59,147 nucleotides of DNA from Blastocladiella britannica. Lineage: Eukaryota; Blastocladiomycota; Blastocladiomycetes; Blastocladiales; Blastocladiaceae. Position 1 is the stretch's first letter; each line of letters begins with the position of its first letter. The stretch covers positions 1 through 59,147 of the forward strand of contig MU624556.1 of NCBI GenBank assembly GCA_025349905.2. Reading direction: 5' to 3'. Both the position numbers and the translations under genes were made by a program. Shown in pieces: positions 1 through 10,300 of the stretch. The notes below the pieces were generated by a model. It ran no database searches. It had not been told where the DNA came from and was given only the letters and a program-made list of their open reading frames with translations.

Positions 1-330
1 AAATATTTGGTTCGAGCGCTGGAACTGGAAAGGTGGGATATCGGAATGGCCGTGGGAAACCCAACCTGAATATCCTATCACTGGATCAAAAAAAAAAAAA
101 AAATGCTAATGTAAGAGCTGACAGAAATATCAACGAGAAAACCGGACTGGTTTGACATTGGAAAGAAAAATGGGCATTGGAATTCGAATGGAAGGATTGG
201 GACACGAGAAAATCCATGCAAAGTAAATCGTGTTCACCGATTTCCATGGCAGGCCAGCTTGGAACTCCATTTCCAACACCGTGTTCAGTGCGCAGCCGTG
301 CGCATTGAAAAAGAAAACAAATCATACTGA
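1..330. other. Intergenic, no gene recognised
   Basis: I see no convincing coding region here. The only marked feature is a run of 16 A at 88-103. A minus-strand open frame across 86-334 has no recognisable content and ends in a run of phenylalanines made by the A tract, so I treat it as chance. The stretch probably holds the 3' flank of the broken gene that ends at 331. Confidence 0.5.
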
Positions 331-1058
331 TCAAGCGCCAGGAAGCGGCCCGTATCCGCCGTACTTGGTGTAGACCTTGTTCGGATCGTAGCGCTCCTTG
401 GGCTTGTACCCGGTCCTCTTCAACACAAAGTCGCCCCTCTCGTACTCGTAGCAGTATTCGTCAGGGCTAAAGTGCTCCGGGTCGGAGCCATAGCCGCCGT
501 AGCCACCAGTGTACTCGTCCTCCGAGTTAGATCGGTCGTCGTTGTCGTCTTGGTCTTCATCGAACCGATCCTCGTCGTCCTCTTCCTCGTCGGATTCGTC
601 CCAAGGTTGACGTCGTCGTCAGCGTCGGCATCGACGTCCTCGAACTCGGACTCGGATTCCGAGACAACGAGGTGCTCGGAGATCGCGGTATCGACAATGG
701 TGAACTTGCCCTTGCTCGACTTGCACACGTACATCTTACGTTGCGCACGGACAGTGTCTTGGTAGCCGTGGATCCTTTGCTCGGCGAGAATCTCGTGCCA
801 GAGGGCAAGCATATCCTGCGGTGTATCAAGACAGCTGCGGCTGAGCATAAAAAAATGCAGCATCAATGGCCTCAGGCGCCATCCAGCGACATGCCCAGAA
901 CCGCTGCAACGGAGTCACTCTGCTCCAGGTGGCGGTTTCGGCGATCCAATGGCCGTTGATTCCAACAAGAGGGAGGTCATGGACCAGATGGAGGTGCAAA
1001 ACGGACTCGTAAACGCGCACGTCCTTGGCCGTGAACGCCTTATTTGCTTGATCGCCCA

Positions 1059-1076
1059 TGTAGAGGTCCGAGATCG
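1059..1076. repeat. Target-site duplication, left copy
   Basis: The 18 bases tgtagaggtccgagatcg match 1728-1745 at 17 of 18 positions (G versus A at the twelfth base). The two copies bracket a poly(A)-tailed insert exactly, as expected for target-primed reverse transcription of a non-LTR element or a processed transcript. Confidence 0.85.
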
Positions 1077-1727
1077 GTGGCGGAACCCCCCGACCCGGCC
1101 GAGCCGACCCGATCGCGTGCACGCGGCCAACGACACGCCCACGCGCAGCCGTCCCGGTGCTGCTTTGCCGATGCCGCCCTTGCCGCGTCCTTGCCCGACC
1201 ACGTCTGTTGCCGGAATGGCGGTTTGCTGCGTCGTTCGCTCGTCCGCGGAGATGCCGAGTTTGCGCGCGCCCGCCATGGCGGCGCATTGGCGTTGTACCA
1301 TGACCTGGTGGACCTCGAGCCGCTCTGCGGGGTCCAGCCACCACCAGCACCGTGAGCCCACCTGCGGCCAGCACCGCGTCACTGCCCACCAACAACACGG
1401 GTGGCGCACATGCGTTCAACCCACCACTGCCTTGCGGCCAAGTCCGGTGGGCATTACGCTCGCCTGGTGGTTGACTGGGATCGCCTCTCGAGGCAATTGT
1501 GCGTCGCCCCCTTTCTTTCTTTCCCTTCCCCGCTCACAGTGCACCTCACAATTGCACGCGGTTGGTTGGCCTTGGGGTGGCGCGCATGTCTTGGTCGGTG
1601 CGCAAGATGCGATCGCGCTGTGTTCCCTCTTCCTTTTGATTTTCCTCTTTTTGATTTGGGCGGGGCCGAGCCAATTGGCCCCAAAAATACATCAGTTGCA
1701 TTGGTAAAAAAAAAAAAAAAAAAAAAT
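1077..1727 (+). mobile_element. Poly(A)-tailed retroposed insert (5'-truncated LINE, SINE or processed transcript)
   Basis: This 651-bp segment lies between 18-bp direct repeats and ends in 21 A (1706-1726) directly before the right repeat. On the plus strand a frame is open from the left junction to a stop at 1353-1355. Its latter part (FADAALAASLPDHVCCRNGG, then ALYHDLVDLEPLCG) looks like the end of a real protein, perhaps the C-terminus of a LINE ORF, but I cannot name it. About 350 nt of untranslated-looking sequence follows, with a pyrimidine tract near 1509-1545. No LTR, terminal inverted repeat or RNA polymerase III promoter was recognised. The single TSD mismatch and the pure A tail suggest a fairly recent insertion. 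Minus-strand open frames here are antisense noise. Confidence 0.8.
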
Positions 1728-1745
1728 TGTAGAGGTCCAAGATCG
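1728..1745. repeat. Target-site duplication, right copy
   Basis: The 18 bases tgtagaggtccaagatcg follow the poly(A) tract directly. Joining 1746 onward to 1058 downward through one copy of this repeat restores a continuous minus-strand frame (AILDLYMGDQANKAF). Confidence 0.85.
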
Positions 1746-3675
1746 CGTAACCACATCGAATACCCTCTTGCAGCCACTCTTGGAGGGCATGGAATTGGCT
1801 GCCGCAAATGGCAGCCTTAACGCCATTGCGAACCATGGCAATATCAGTGAGCCGGGGCTCGGCTGTGACAGTGGCAAACCAGACGCCGAGTACCGCCACA
1901 TCACCAGCATGAGTTGCTTTCGCAATGAGCCGGACTGCAACCGATTTGATCTCAGCAATGTGCTCGGGCTTGGTGGCCTGTACGATCGAATCGGGGCTGG
2001 TGCGCAACGCCAGTAGCTGGGCCTGAGCCACTAACGACATTTGCTGAAGATTTTTGGTAGGGAAGCGAATCTGGCGATTGATGCCCTCTTTTTCCATGGC
2101 CAAAGCAAATCGAGGCCATGGATGCTTTTGCTTTTGATGGCGATTTGGGCTGCTTTTTCCGAGTACTGTGGGTACACGTTGGCTTCGCAGTGCTTGGCCC
2201 ACCACTACCTGAGAACGTCTCCACGATCAGTGGCCACAGCTTTATGGATTGCACTGATTGTGCAGCTGAGACGGATTCCGTCCTGCAAAAGGCACTCCCA
2301 CCACCAATCAAGCACTTCGATGAGGCCATGCGCTGAGGGAGAGTCCAAGGATTCAGCAGTAAAACGAATCGTAAACCATATAAAACGGACTGATCCCACC
2401 ACCATTGTAACAATTGGACCTGTCCATGGACTGAAGCGTGGTCCACTGCACCGCTGAAACCAAAGTTTATCTTTTTGTCTTCCTATGGGACATGGCTCCA
2501 CCAGAAGCGCATGATTTCCAATTCGTTCGATTCAGCAACCATGGTGACCAAATCATACTGCTCAAAGATAATTATAAACAACTGTCCGAGGCGGGTGCGC
2601 GTGTATTCGTTCTTGTTCCAGAGCCAGTTGAGCATATCAAGGTGGCCGCCCTTGAACACCAAGGGCAGATCGTGGTCACCGATGATATAATCTGTGATGG
2701 CCCGGTGGTCCCCCGGGTGAGTATTTTCCAAGACGTGATCGTAATTGCGCTCGAAGAGGGCCACATGGTCATTGACCAAAGCAGCAGTGAGCTCATTGTA
2801 CTGTCAGAAATCCATGCGACAAATGTGGGACTCCCACCAGTCAACCGCTTGCCCGTGTCCATTCTTGATAGCCCCCAGGAGACCCGATCGCGGGAATATC
2901 GTTTCTTTGGTCGTTTGGTCACAGTGTCCAAGCAGCCAATCCAACGATGGGAGATGGCCCAGAGACAGGACCGCGGCACTCAAACCAGAAATGTCGATTT
3001 CGCTGATCGCGGTGCTCTTGTGTGCCCACCACCAGTCCAGTTCGGCAACTGGACCAAGCGATTTAGAGGTGATCAGGGCGATTCCACTGGACACGAAGAG
3101 TCCGACGTCAAAGAGCGGATCACAGGGAAGAGTATGCCAGTGTTGCATCCAAATCTTGATGATGGGCAAGTCGTTGCGCCCGACTGCATCGAGCACGGTC
3201 GAACGGAGAATTGCACGTCGATGATCCTTGTTGTGGCCGATCGGCAGTGCTTGGCCAGCCACCAGGCGAGTGCGCCGGTGTACCCATTGCCGGACACAAT
3301 GCCAGCGCAGATAGACGCGAGCTTGGCGTGGAAGAAGCCGCGGTGGTGCGTCCAGAGCCAATGCAAATCCTCGGCGGATGTGGCCGCCTTCAGCAGCGAT
3401 GGAGCATTTTTCGCCAGTTGCCCGTGGCCAAAAAGGATGGGCAAGTCGCGTTTACCACCGCGCAGGAGCTAGTGCGGGAGCGGGGCAGGCACAGAGGCGC
3501 GTCGCGGGTCGGGACGACATGCAAAAACGCGAGTGCAGCCGAGAGACCGTTGGCGGCGACGATCGCGTGCGAGAGCAGGCAGTTGAACACGAGCCGGACG
3601 TGCAGTGAGGTCAGTTCCATCTCCATTGTTTTTGTCGGCTTGCCTTTTTCAACGCATAAGAATTAACACAAAAAA

Positions 3676-5159
3676 ATGCTTCTCGCGCAGTGCGTCCGCC
3701 CCTCGACCGCAAGGATCGTCGCCACCACTACCGCCGTGTCCGCACAGCGCCGTGCCGCGTCGTCGCTCTCGCCGCGCACCGTGCTCAAGTACTCGGGCAA
3801 GTCCTACGCTGGCACCCTCATCACGCTGGCCGCGGTCGGGCTGTACTTTTTGTACGTTTTTTTATACTTGTCCTTTTAAAAAGAGCATACCCTTTTAAGA
3901 ATTGTATATACAGCCAGGACCAACGCGAACAGTTTGCGTCAGAGACCACGCACCTGCTCACGTCGGTCGACTGGACCGCGGACCTGCTGAAAAAGCGCGC
4001 GCACGCGTACAGTGTGGTGGCGCGTCTTCCCCGTGACTATGCAGGCGAAGCCGTGGAGGCTAACGCACGTGCGGTGCCTGCTCACAACATGTTGAAGCTA
4101 TCGGTGTTTGACAAGGACCTGCAGATGGATCTGGGCGACCTCGAGTCGCATCTGCAGGACGCTAAACTGTCGCTGGCCGCGTGGTTTGACCGCACCTTTG
4201 ACAGCAAAGTCGCACGGGCCATCGTCGAGGATGCCACTACCAAAGTGAGCAAGGAGGTGCGCGAGGGCCTGGAGCAGGCGGATCGTCAGCGTCTTCCCTT
4301 TGGTATGTCCTTTTGTTCTCGTGTGATGCATCCATCAGTTGGTGCCACACCATCATAAACGCGTCCCTAATCGAGCACCTTCACGAAAATTCACGAAATG
4401 AAAATGACAGCCCGACCCGATATGGGCACGCGCGCATTCGCGTGGCTGATCGACTCGGCGTGCATTGGCCTGCTGGCCACGCCATTCTGGGGCGGCCCGC
4501 TGTACGGCGCCGTGGCTTCGGTCGCGTGGCTGTCGCGCGACTACGTGTTCCCGCTGCTGCCGTTCCTGCACGCGTCGCCCGGGTATCATGTGCTGGGCCT
4601 CGAAAAGGTGCATCTGGCGACCGCCGACGCGGTACGGCCTGCGACCGCCGCTGACTCGCCCAAACCCGTGGACCCGTCAGAGATGTTCAAGTCGGAACTG
4701 TCGGGCACGCTGGGCCACAACACATTGCGGTTCCTGACCTGGTGCTCGTCGGCCGGTCTGTTGTCGACGGTAGCCTCGGCCGCATGGGTCGGGTACGCGA
4801 CGTTCAACGGGCTCGACGCCACCATGGCTGCCTGGGACAAGTTGTGTGGCGTGCAAGTCCTGCACCGTGCCGACCTCGACGCGTTTGCCGCGACCGGCGT
4901 GGTGCCCGTCCGTGCACCCGGATCCGCGGACGCCGCGACCTCGATGGTTCTCGGATCCGACGACAAGGGCGGGATGCAAGGGAAATTTGATTTGAACGGG
5001 ACCGTCACCGAGTCCACTGTGCGCGTCACGCCCGGTGGTGGGGACGGTAACCCGCCGGCCACGCTGGTGATCACGTGGGTGCGGACTGCCGAGCATGGGA
5101 AGCAGGAGCGGGGCGAGAAGGTCGTGGAGCTGCCGTCGTTTGTCAAGATTGGCAAGTAA
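3676..5159 (+). CDS. Mitochondrial RDD-family membrane protein
   Basis: Three exons: 3676-3851, 3914-4302 and 4411-5159, giving 437 aa. Introns start GTACGT and GTATGT and end CAG; the reading phase closes at both. The N-terminus (MLLAQCVRPSTARIV, rich in Arg/Ser/Ala, no acids) looks like a mitochondrial presequence, followed by a hydrophobic segment near residues 45-59. Exon 3 opens with ARPDMGTRAFAWLIDSACIG, the arginine-aspartate pattern of an RDD membrane domain, with further helices up to about residue 275 and a soluble tail. The central region (about 60-190) is helical. RDD proteins are poorly characterised membrane proteins; I infer an inner-membrane location and claim no reaction. The start is preceded by six A. 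Confidence 0.75.
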
Positions 5160-5320
5160 TCCTAATACACTATTTTCTTGCTCGCGTACTTTTTTCCTTG
5201 GTCTTGGAACTTGGAAGTGCTTCTCTTTCGAAGCTACGGGTTAGTCACACTCTTTTGCTCGATCGACTGGAATTGCTATTGGAAAACCTCTGGACTGGAC
5301 ATACAATCTATAAAAACTGA

Positions 5321-5969
5321 ATGGAATTTCCCGATATTGGCGTGCACTGCGAGAACCCGGCATGCAAGGCCCTTGGTACGACGTGATTTGAAGTGGAACC
5401 CAGAGAGTGGACAGCAGACTCTGACAAAATATACAAAAGACTTCTTGCCAGTGACGTGCGTCCGATGCCAAAAGACGTTCTGCCACGACCACACGGCGCC
5501 AGCGCAGCACGCGTGCGCGTACTTGAACGACCCGCGTTACGACCGCGTGGTGCCAATGTGTCCGCTATGCAACGCTCCCGTCCCCGTACTCCCCGGCGAA
5601 GATCCCAACGCGCGCGTTGACGCCCACATTGCCGCCGGATGCACGCGCCCACCCTCGGCCGCGTCCAGCGCACCCGCCCTGTCACGGTGTGGCGTGAAAG
5701 GGTGTGGCGCGCGCTCGGTGGTGCCCATTACGTGTAAGGCGTGCGGGAACACGTACTGCATCAAGCACCGGCTAGAGCGCGACCATGCGTGCGCGCCGCC
5801 ACCACCTCCACCGACGACGGCGCAGCGGATTGGAGGGATGATGGGCGGTGGTAAAAAGGCATCTTCATCATCCAAGAACGGCGCCGGCAGTGCATGTGCG
5901 CCCAGTCCACGGCCGGGACGCAAGGCCAAGGCGGGGACCTCGTCGTCCAAGGACTGCTCCATCATGTAA
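5321..5969 (+). CDS. AN1-type zinc-finger protein with C-terminal CaaX box (ZFAND2/AIRAPL-like)
   Basis: Exons 5321-5375 and 5440-5969 encode 194 aa. Exon 1 gives MEFPDIGVHCENPACKAL, the start of a first AN1 finger that continues in exon 2 with CVRCQKTFCHDH. A second finger (CGVKGCGARS, CKACGNTYCIKH) lies near residues 108-140. ZFAND2 proteins have two AN1 fingers and act with the proteasome and p97/Cdc48 on misfolded or mislocalised proteins, notably under arsenite stress. The tail is Ser/Lys/Gly-rich and ends KDCSIM, a CaaX motif with a methionine terminus that favours farnesylation. Animal AIRAPL (ZFAND2B) is also prenylated. The first exon is needed to complete the first finger, which fixes the start. 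Confidence 0.88.
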
Positions 5970-6169
5970 TACAATTAGATTTCGCTTTTCCCAGCATTCC
6001 CAGTGGCCTCATTTCGAGTTCATGACTTCAATTTCCATTGAGTTTTTCGATTTACCACAGCCGACCTCCACCCTCTTTCTCCAAAAAAAACTACAACTCA
6101 CCTTTCTCATATTACTCTGTGCGCGCTGGTCGTGTTCAAACCTACCAAAAAAAAACATATAAAATCATA
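5970..6169. other. Short intergenic region
   Basis: About 200 bp between the AN1 gene and the p22phox gene, both on plus. It is AT-richer, with A-runs just before the next start codon. I see no further gene. Confidence 0.6.
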
Positions 6170-6681
6170 ATGGGTGCAAGCGGTCCCGTTGCCATTCCTC
6201 GCAACAGCGGTTTTGCCCAGTGGGCTCATTTCCAAGGCCTTGGTGCTGGCGCCGGTACCGAACTTTTTCCTTTTAATAAGGAATGCAATGGAACTGACAC
6301 AACCCCAAAAACAGCCTTGGTATGCGGTGCCCCCTTGACCTGGTTCTATCCTATGTGGTATCTTGCTCCTTATGGCCTGTACGTTTCCTTCATTTTTTTT
6401 AAATATAAAATGAATAAAAGTACTCACATAAACGAATAATTAGGGGCGTCGGATTGCTGGTGCTGGCACTCGAGCAGCCATTGTCGTTCATTCCGGGCCT
6501 GTTGGGTGCCGCATACGCCAACTATGCGGTGCGAGGAGTGCTGTACTTGTTGCTGTCTGGCGTGTGCTACTTGCAAGCGGCGCTATGCAATGGCGGCATG
6601 TTCCTGTCGCTCACGGGCCTGACGTACCTGGTGGCGTCGTTCCGCGGCGAAAAGTACAAGCCGCCGCGCGGTCGCCGGTAA
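6170..6681 (+). CDS. CYBA: p22phox-like NADPH oxidase subunit (cytochrome b-245 light chain, NoxD-type)
   Basis: Exons 6170-6378 and 6444-6681 encode 148 aa. The intron is GTACGT...TTAG. The C-terminal half (NYAVRGVLYLLLSGV, then LTYLVASFRGEKYKPP) matches the conserved core of animal p22phox (NYYVRAVLHLLLS, then YLLAAVRGEQWTP). It contains several membrane segments (about residues 58-80, 95-115 and 118-135). p22phox binds and stabilises the catalytic Nox flavocytochrome in membranes, allowing superoxide production; in filamentous fungi the equivalent is NoxD. No cytosolic-subunit docking tail with a Pro-rich motif is present, only a short basic end (KPPRGRR). The N-terminal 55 residues are divergent. 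It converges with SEM1, 65 bp away. Confidence 0.85.
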
Positions 6682-6746
6682 TCATATCCATGTAATGTGT
6701 ATCTTGTCCAATAAAAAAAAATATTCATTCGTGTCCAGTCAACCAG

Positions 6747-7137
6747 TTATTGCTCCATGGGATCGCCGAGCTTGGCGAATTCGGCCCTATTCATTTGTAG
6801 ATGTCAATTTACTAATTCATTCAGTTAAAGAGTACGTGGATACATACCGCAGCTGCACGGAAAAGTCGTCCGAGGTCTCGTCATCGTCCCAGTTGTCCTC
6901 CCAGGCGTGCAGTTCCTCCTTGTGCTGGTCGTTGGCGGCCCAGTCTTTTATATATTATATGTGTGAGTAACCTGATCGCAGTCATTTCAACCAGAAAGTA
7001 TTACCCTCGACAGGAAAGTCCTCAAACTCGTCGTCCTCCTCGAGAATGCCCAGCGACGGCAGGGCCACGGGCTTGTCCTCGGTAGCGGTCGTCGTGGTCG
7101 TGGCGGAGGTGTCCTTGGGTGCGGCAGCTGTGCTCAT
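6747..7137 (-). CDS. SEM1: 26S proteasome lid subunit SEM1/DSS1
   Basis: Three minus-strand exons, 7137-7005, 6944-6848 and 6786-6747, encode 89 aa. The protein is a Thr/Ala-rich start, then the acidic stretch [13 protein letters not shown], then [20 protein letters not shown] and [11 protein letters not shown], the signature of DSS1/SEM1. DSS1 is an intrinsically disordered acidic peptide of the proteasome lid that also binds BRCA2 and the TREX-2 mRNA export complex. All splice phases close exactly (G/AC and CG/G). The gene is easily missed because the longest single exon is 133 nt. It shares a 180-bp divergent promoter with C2CD5. Confidence 0.95.
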
Positions 7138-7317
7138 TTTTTCTTTTCTTTCTTTCCCTCTTTGGTTTCTGCGATCAGTCAATTCGATCGAAAGAGCTGC
7201 AACCTTCGCGCTCTCTCAACGTCGATTATATTATAGTACCCAATAAAACGATATAATCTTGCTCCTTGGTATACCTGGAATAGTAGCGTAAAAAAAAAAA
7301 AGTAAGAATAGGCAAAA
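7138..7317. promoter_or_regulatory. Bidirectional promoter between SEM1 and C2CD5
   Basis: Both flanking start codons point away from this 180-bp interval, so it must hold both promoters. A run of A (about 7290-7301) lies in the C2CD5 leader and T/C-rich sequence (A/G-rich on the coding strand) precedes SEM1. No clear TATA box for either was seen. Confidence 0.5.
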
Positions 7318-10300
7318 ATGCCTTCAATACTGCACATTCGCGTCGCCTGCGCACGCGACTTGCCGGTCATGGACCGCGCGTCCGAGCTGGCCGACGCCTA
7401 CGCCGAGGTGCGTCTGGGCCCACTCGACCCACAGCGCAGCCCAATCGCACGAAAGACTTTAAACCCGGTGTGGAACCACGATTTCCGGCTCGAAGTCGCC
7501 GACGACGCGCTCTTGCAAAACGCTCCGTTGGAAGTGCGCGTATTGGACCACGACAAGATCACCGACGACGTGGTCGGGGCGGTGCTGATTGACCTGGACC
7601 CGCTGCTGTCTCTGGACCCGGCGCGCGCCCGGGGTACCATCTCGGGTTGGCTCCCGCTATGGGACACGATCCGCGGCGTCCGTGGCGAAGTGCACATTCA
7701 CGTCACCTTACAATTCTTCGGTGACGCCAACCCTTTCAAGGATAACTCGGCCGGCGTGCAGTTCTTTTCGATGCCCACCGTCCCCGAGTGCTTTACATTG
7801 ACGCGTCTGGCCGGGTTCGTTGACGCGGTGCTGGTGGAATCCGACCCCGAGTTCTCGTGGACCGACTCGTTCCGGTCCCCGCGCGCGTCCAACGAGGCCC
7901 GCCAGATGCTGCTGTTCCGTCTCGCCGGCCAGCTGCGCCGCATGCTCGGGAAAAAGGCTCTGGAAATGGGCGCCAATGCCGTGATTGGGTTTCGCCACGC
8001 GTTCGACTTTGAGAACGAGACCCGGTCGATCGTGGCCCGGGCCGTCGGGTCCGCGTGTCTGGTCACTCCCGTATCAGCGGTGTTGCCTTTGGCGCCGTCG
8101 CTTCTGGCGGCAGCAACGGCGACCGCTACTTCGGAGCCGGCGTCGGCGTCGCTTTTGTCGCCGCGGCTCGGGTTCCCAGGGACCACTGCCAGCGCTCGCC
8201 GGGCCACGCCCGGAACCGCCATGATGATGGTCGCTTCTTCACTGGACGCCGACCTTGGGTCAATGGCGGCACTGCCGCCCATGACCCCACCACGCGTGAC
8301 ACCGCGGTGGGGACCCGGTACCGCTGCTGCCGTCGAAACACCAAGCATGCCGCCGCTGCCGCCTCCCGCACTGACCATTTCCACCCGCGGTATGGCGGTT
8401 ATGAATGGTAGCAGCGCGCCGAGCTCTGCGGTCGTCGCCACGCCTCCTGCTGCTGCTGCCGATATCGGCGGAGGGCGAGCAGCAGACCAGCGGCACACAA
8501 GCAAGAAATCGGACGAGTACCGACGCCGCCAATGCCGCCGCCGCCGGCGTAAACGGCGAGCAGAAAAGAAAGCAGCGGCAGCGGCAGCAGCTCGGTATGA
8601 GCCGGTCCCTGCCCCGCTCTTTTCTCCTCCATCACACGCTACTGCCCCCGCGCCAGAGAATCCTCCGCCATTGTTGATGGCAGCGATTGGTGCTTCCGGT
8701 TCCGATGCAGTTACCACAGCATCTCATCGCGCCGAGAAACCGTCCCGCCGATCGCGCCATTCCCGTCGCCGTCGTCGTCGCCGCCGCCTCCAACGTCAGC
8801 GTCATCAACAACTGCAACAGCAACATGCCCGGGCCGAGTCGTCGCGGCCCGGCACCGCGGCTGCCCACGGAACACCGGTGATGCAGCCCTCAAGGGACGG
8901 GTCGGCGCCCGGCAGCGCATCGGGGTTGGTTGAACCACTTGTACTCCCTCGTCCGCGCGATCACGCGACGCCACACCGGAGCCGTGGAAATCGTGCCGTG
9001 AGGGGACGTGACCGCCGGGACCGTCGCCGCCGTCGTCGTCATCGTCGCCGCCGCCGTCGCCAGCACCGCAACGGACCTGCTCTGGCCGCGCTCTTGGAAC
9101 GCCCCGTGCAGCTGACGCCCGTGACGTCGCTACCTGGCCGGAAGGCAGCGATCGTGACTGTGGGCGGGCTGGTGGCCGCGCGATCCGTGAAGCTGCTGAC
9201 GGCGTGGGCGTGCGATGCGGCCACCCGCGACGCGTGGTGGACCGAGCTCCGCGACGAGGTGCGCGCGCACGCCAAAAACATTGCGTGCGGGTACGTGCTC
9301 GGGTACACTGAGCACGCCGCGGTCCTGGACGATCTGGTGGTGCTGACGGCCGTGGGGACCGCCGCCAATATTGGCCCACGGGCTGCTCGCCGCGCGTGTC
9401 GATTGGTGCATGTTCCCTATGCTACGTCGGGACCGGGCGTTCCGTCGGCGGCGACGGGGGGCGGGAACGTTTCGCTCGCATCGTGCGCTGGGTGTCGCCG
9501 CCGACGAGTGCCGCCACTCGTGTTGGCGACCATTGATCCGCCAGCGGATCTGCCGACATTCGGGTACGGCACGCTCGTGGAGGCGGTAGTCACCCGCGAC
9601 AAGAAGAAAAAGGACGGCGAGAGCAATGCCGTTGCGGTCTCGGACGCGATCCCCTTTCTTGAATTCGGCACGTGTGTTCCTTTTTATTTGAATCGGGCCT
9701 CTGACTGACAGGAAAAAAAAAACAGATCTTCATCGCCAAATCACGTCGCAAATGCGTGCGGCCGGTGCCAACGCGGTATTTGGGATGCGCATGCAGCTCG
9801 CCATGGGCGACGACGTGTTGGTGGCCACCGCCACCGGCACCGCGTTCTGCGTGCCGTGGCTCCCGCTGCCGGACGACATGAGCGAACCGCCTGGCCCGCT
9901 GATTGCGCTGCCTCCGGGCGCTCGATTCGGATCGCTGGCATCCTCGTTATCCTCGTCGTCGTCATCTTCGTCCTCCTCCTCGTCTTCATCGCCCTCGTCC
10001 GACTCGTCCGACTACTCGTCGGGCGATGACAGCGATCTCGACAGCAACGACGACGACCACGACGACGGATCGGTTCGGTCCGGGTTCTCTCAGGGATCGT
10101 CGTCCTCGGTCTCGACCTTGTCTTCTTCATCGTCGCCGTCCTCGTCCTCGTCGTCCTCTTCGTCCGGCACCCGCTCGTCCGTGTCGACCCGGAGCTCCCG
10201 CAGCAGCATCAAGGGAGAGTTTGGAGGAGCAAGCGCATCCGCGGCCAATGGCGGCGGCGGTGGCGGGTACGTGATGTCGCTGCTCGATGCGCACATGGAC

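Larger units (their letters stand above)
331..3626 (-). pseudogene. Broken tryptophan-rich ankyrin-like repeat gene with retroposon insertion
   Basis: Read on the minus strand, the pieces resemble the intact repeat protein at 26195-27901: helical repeats with LDWLL, LDWWW, LQWWW and AVDWWES motifs. The frame changes near 3440 (start frame to the HWLWTHHRG piece), near 3205, near 2345 and again before 2205. In-frame stops lie at 2804-2806 and 2483-2485. The piece 2205-1746 runs through a 669-bp insertion plus duplication, a multiple of three, into GDQANKAFTAKDVR at about 1058. It stops at 826, and further frame changes near 850 and 600 lead to an acidic tail (DESDEEEDDEDRF) and a Tyr/Gly-rich end with stop at 331-333. 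The part below 826 could instead be a separate small gene. Start ATG at 3626. Five or more shifts plus stops argue for real decay, though sequencing error cannot be excluded without reads. No intact product is expected. Confidence 0.75.

Noticed and set aside
88..103. Sixteen A as the tail of a second retroposon
   Set aside because: No flanking duplication could be found and the 5' side runs off the window, so there is no support beyond the A tract.
826..1419. Minus-strand open frames of about 165-197 codons as one gene
   Set aside because: Most of the span is antisense to the retroposed insert (1077-1727). Only the part below 1058 belongs to the broken host gene.
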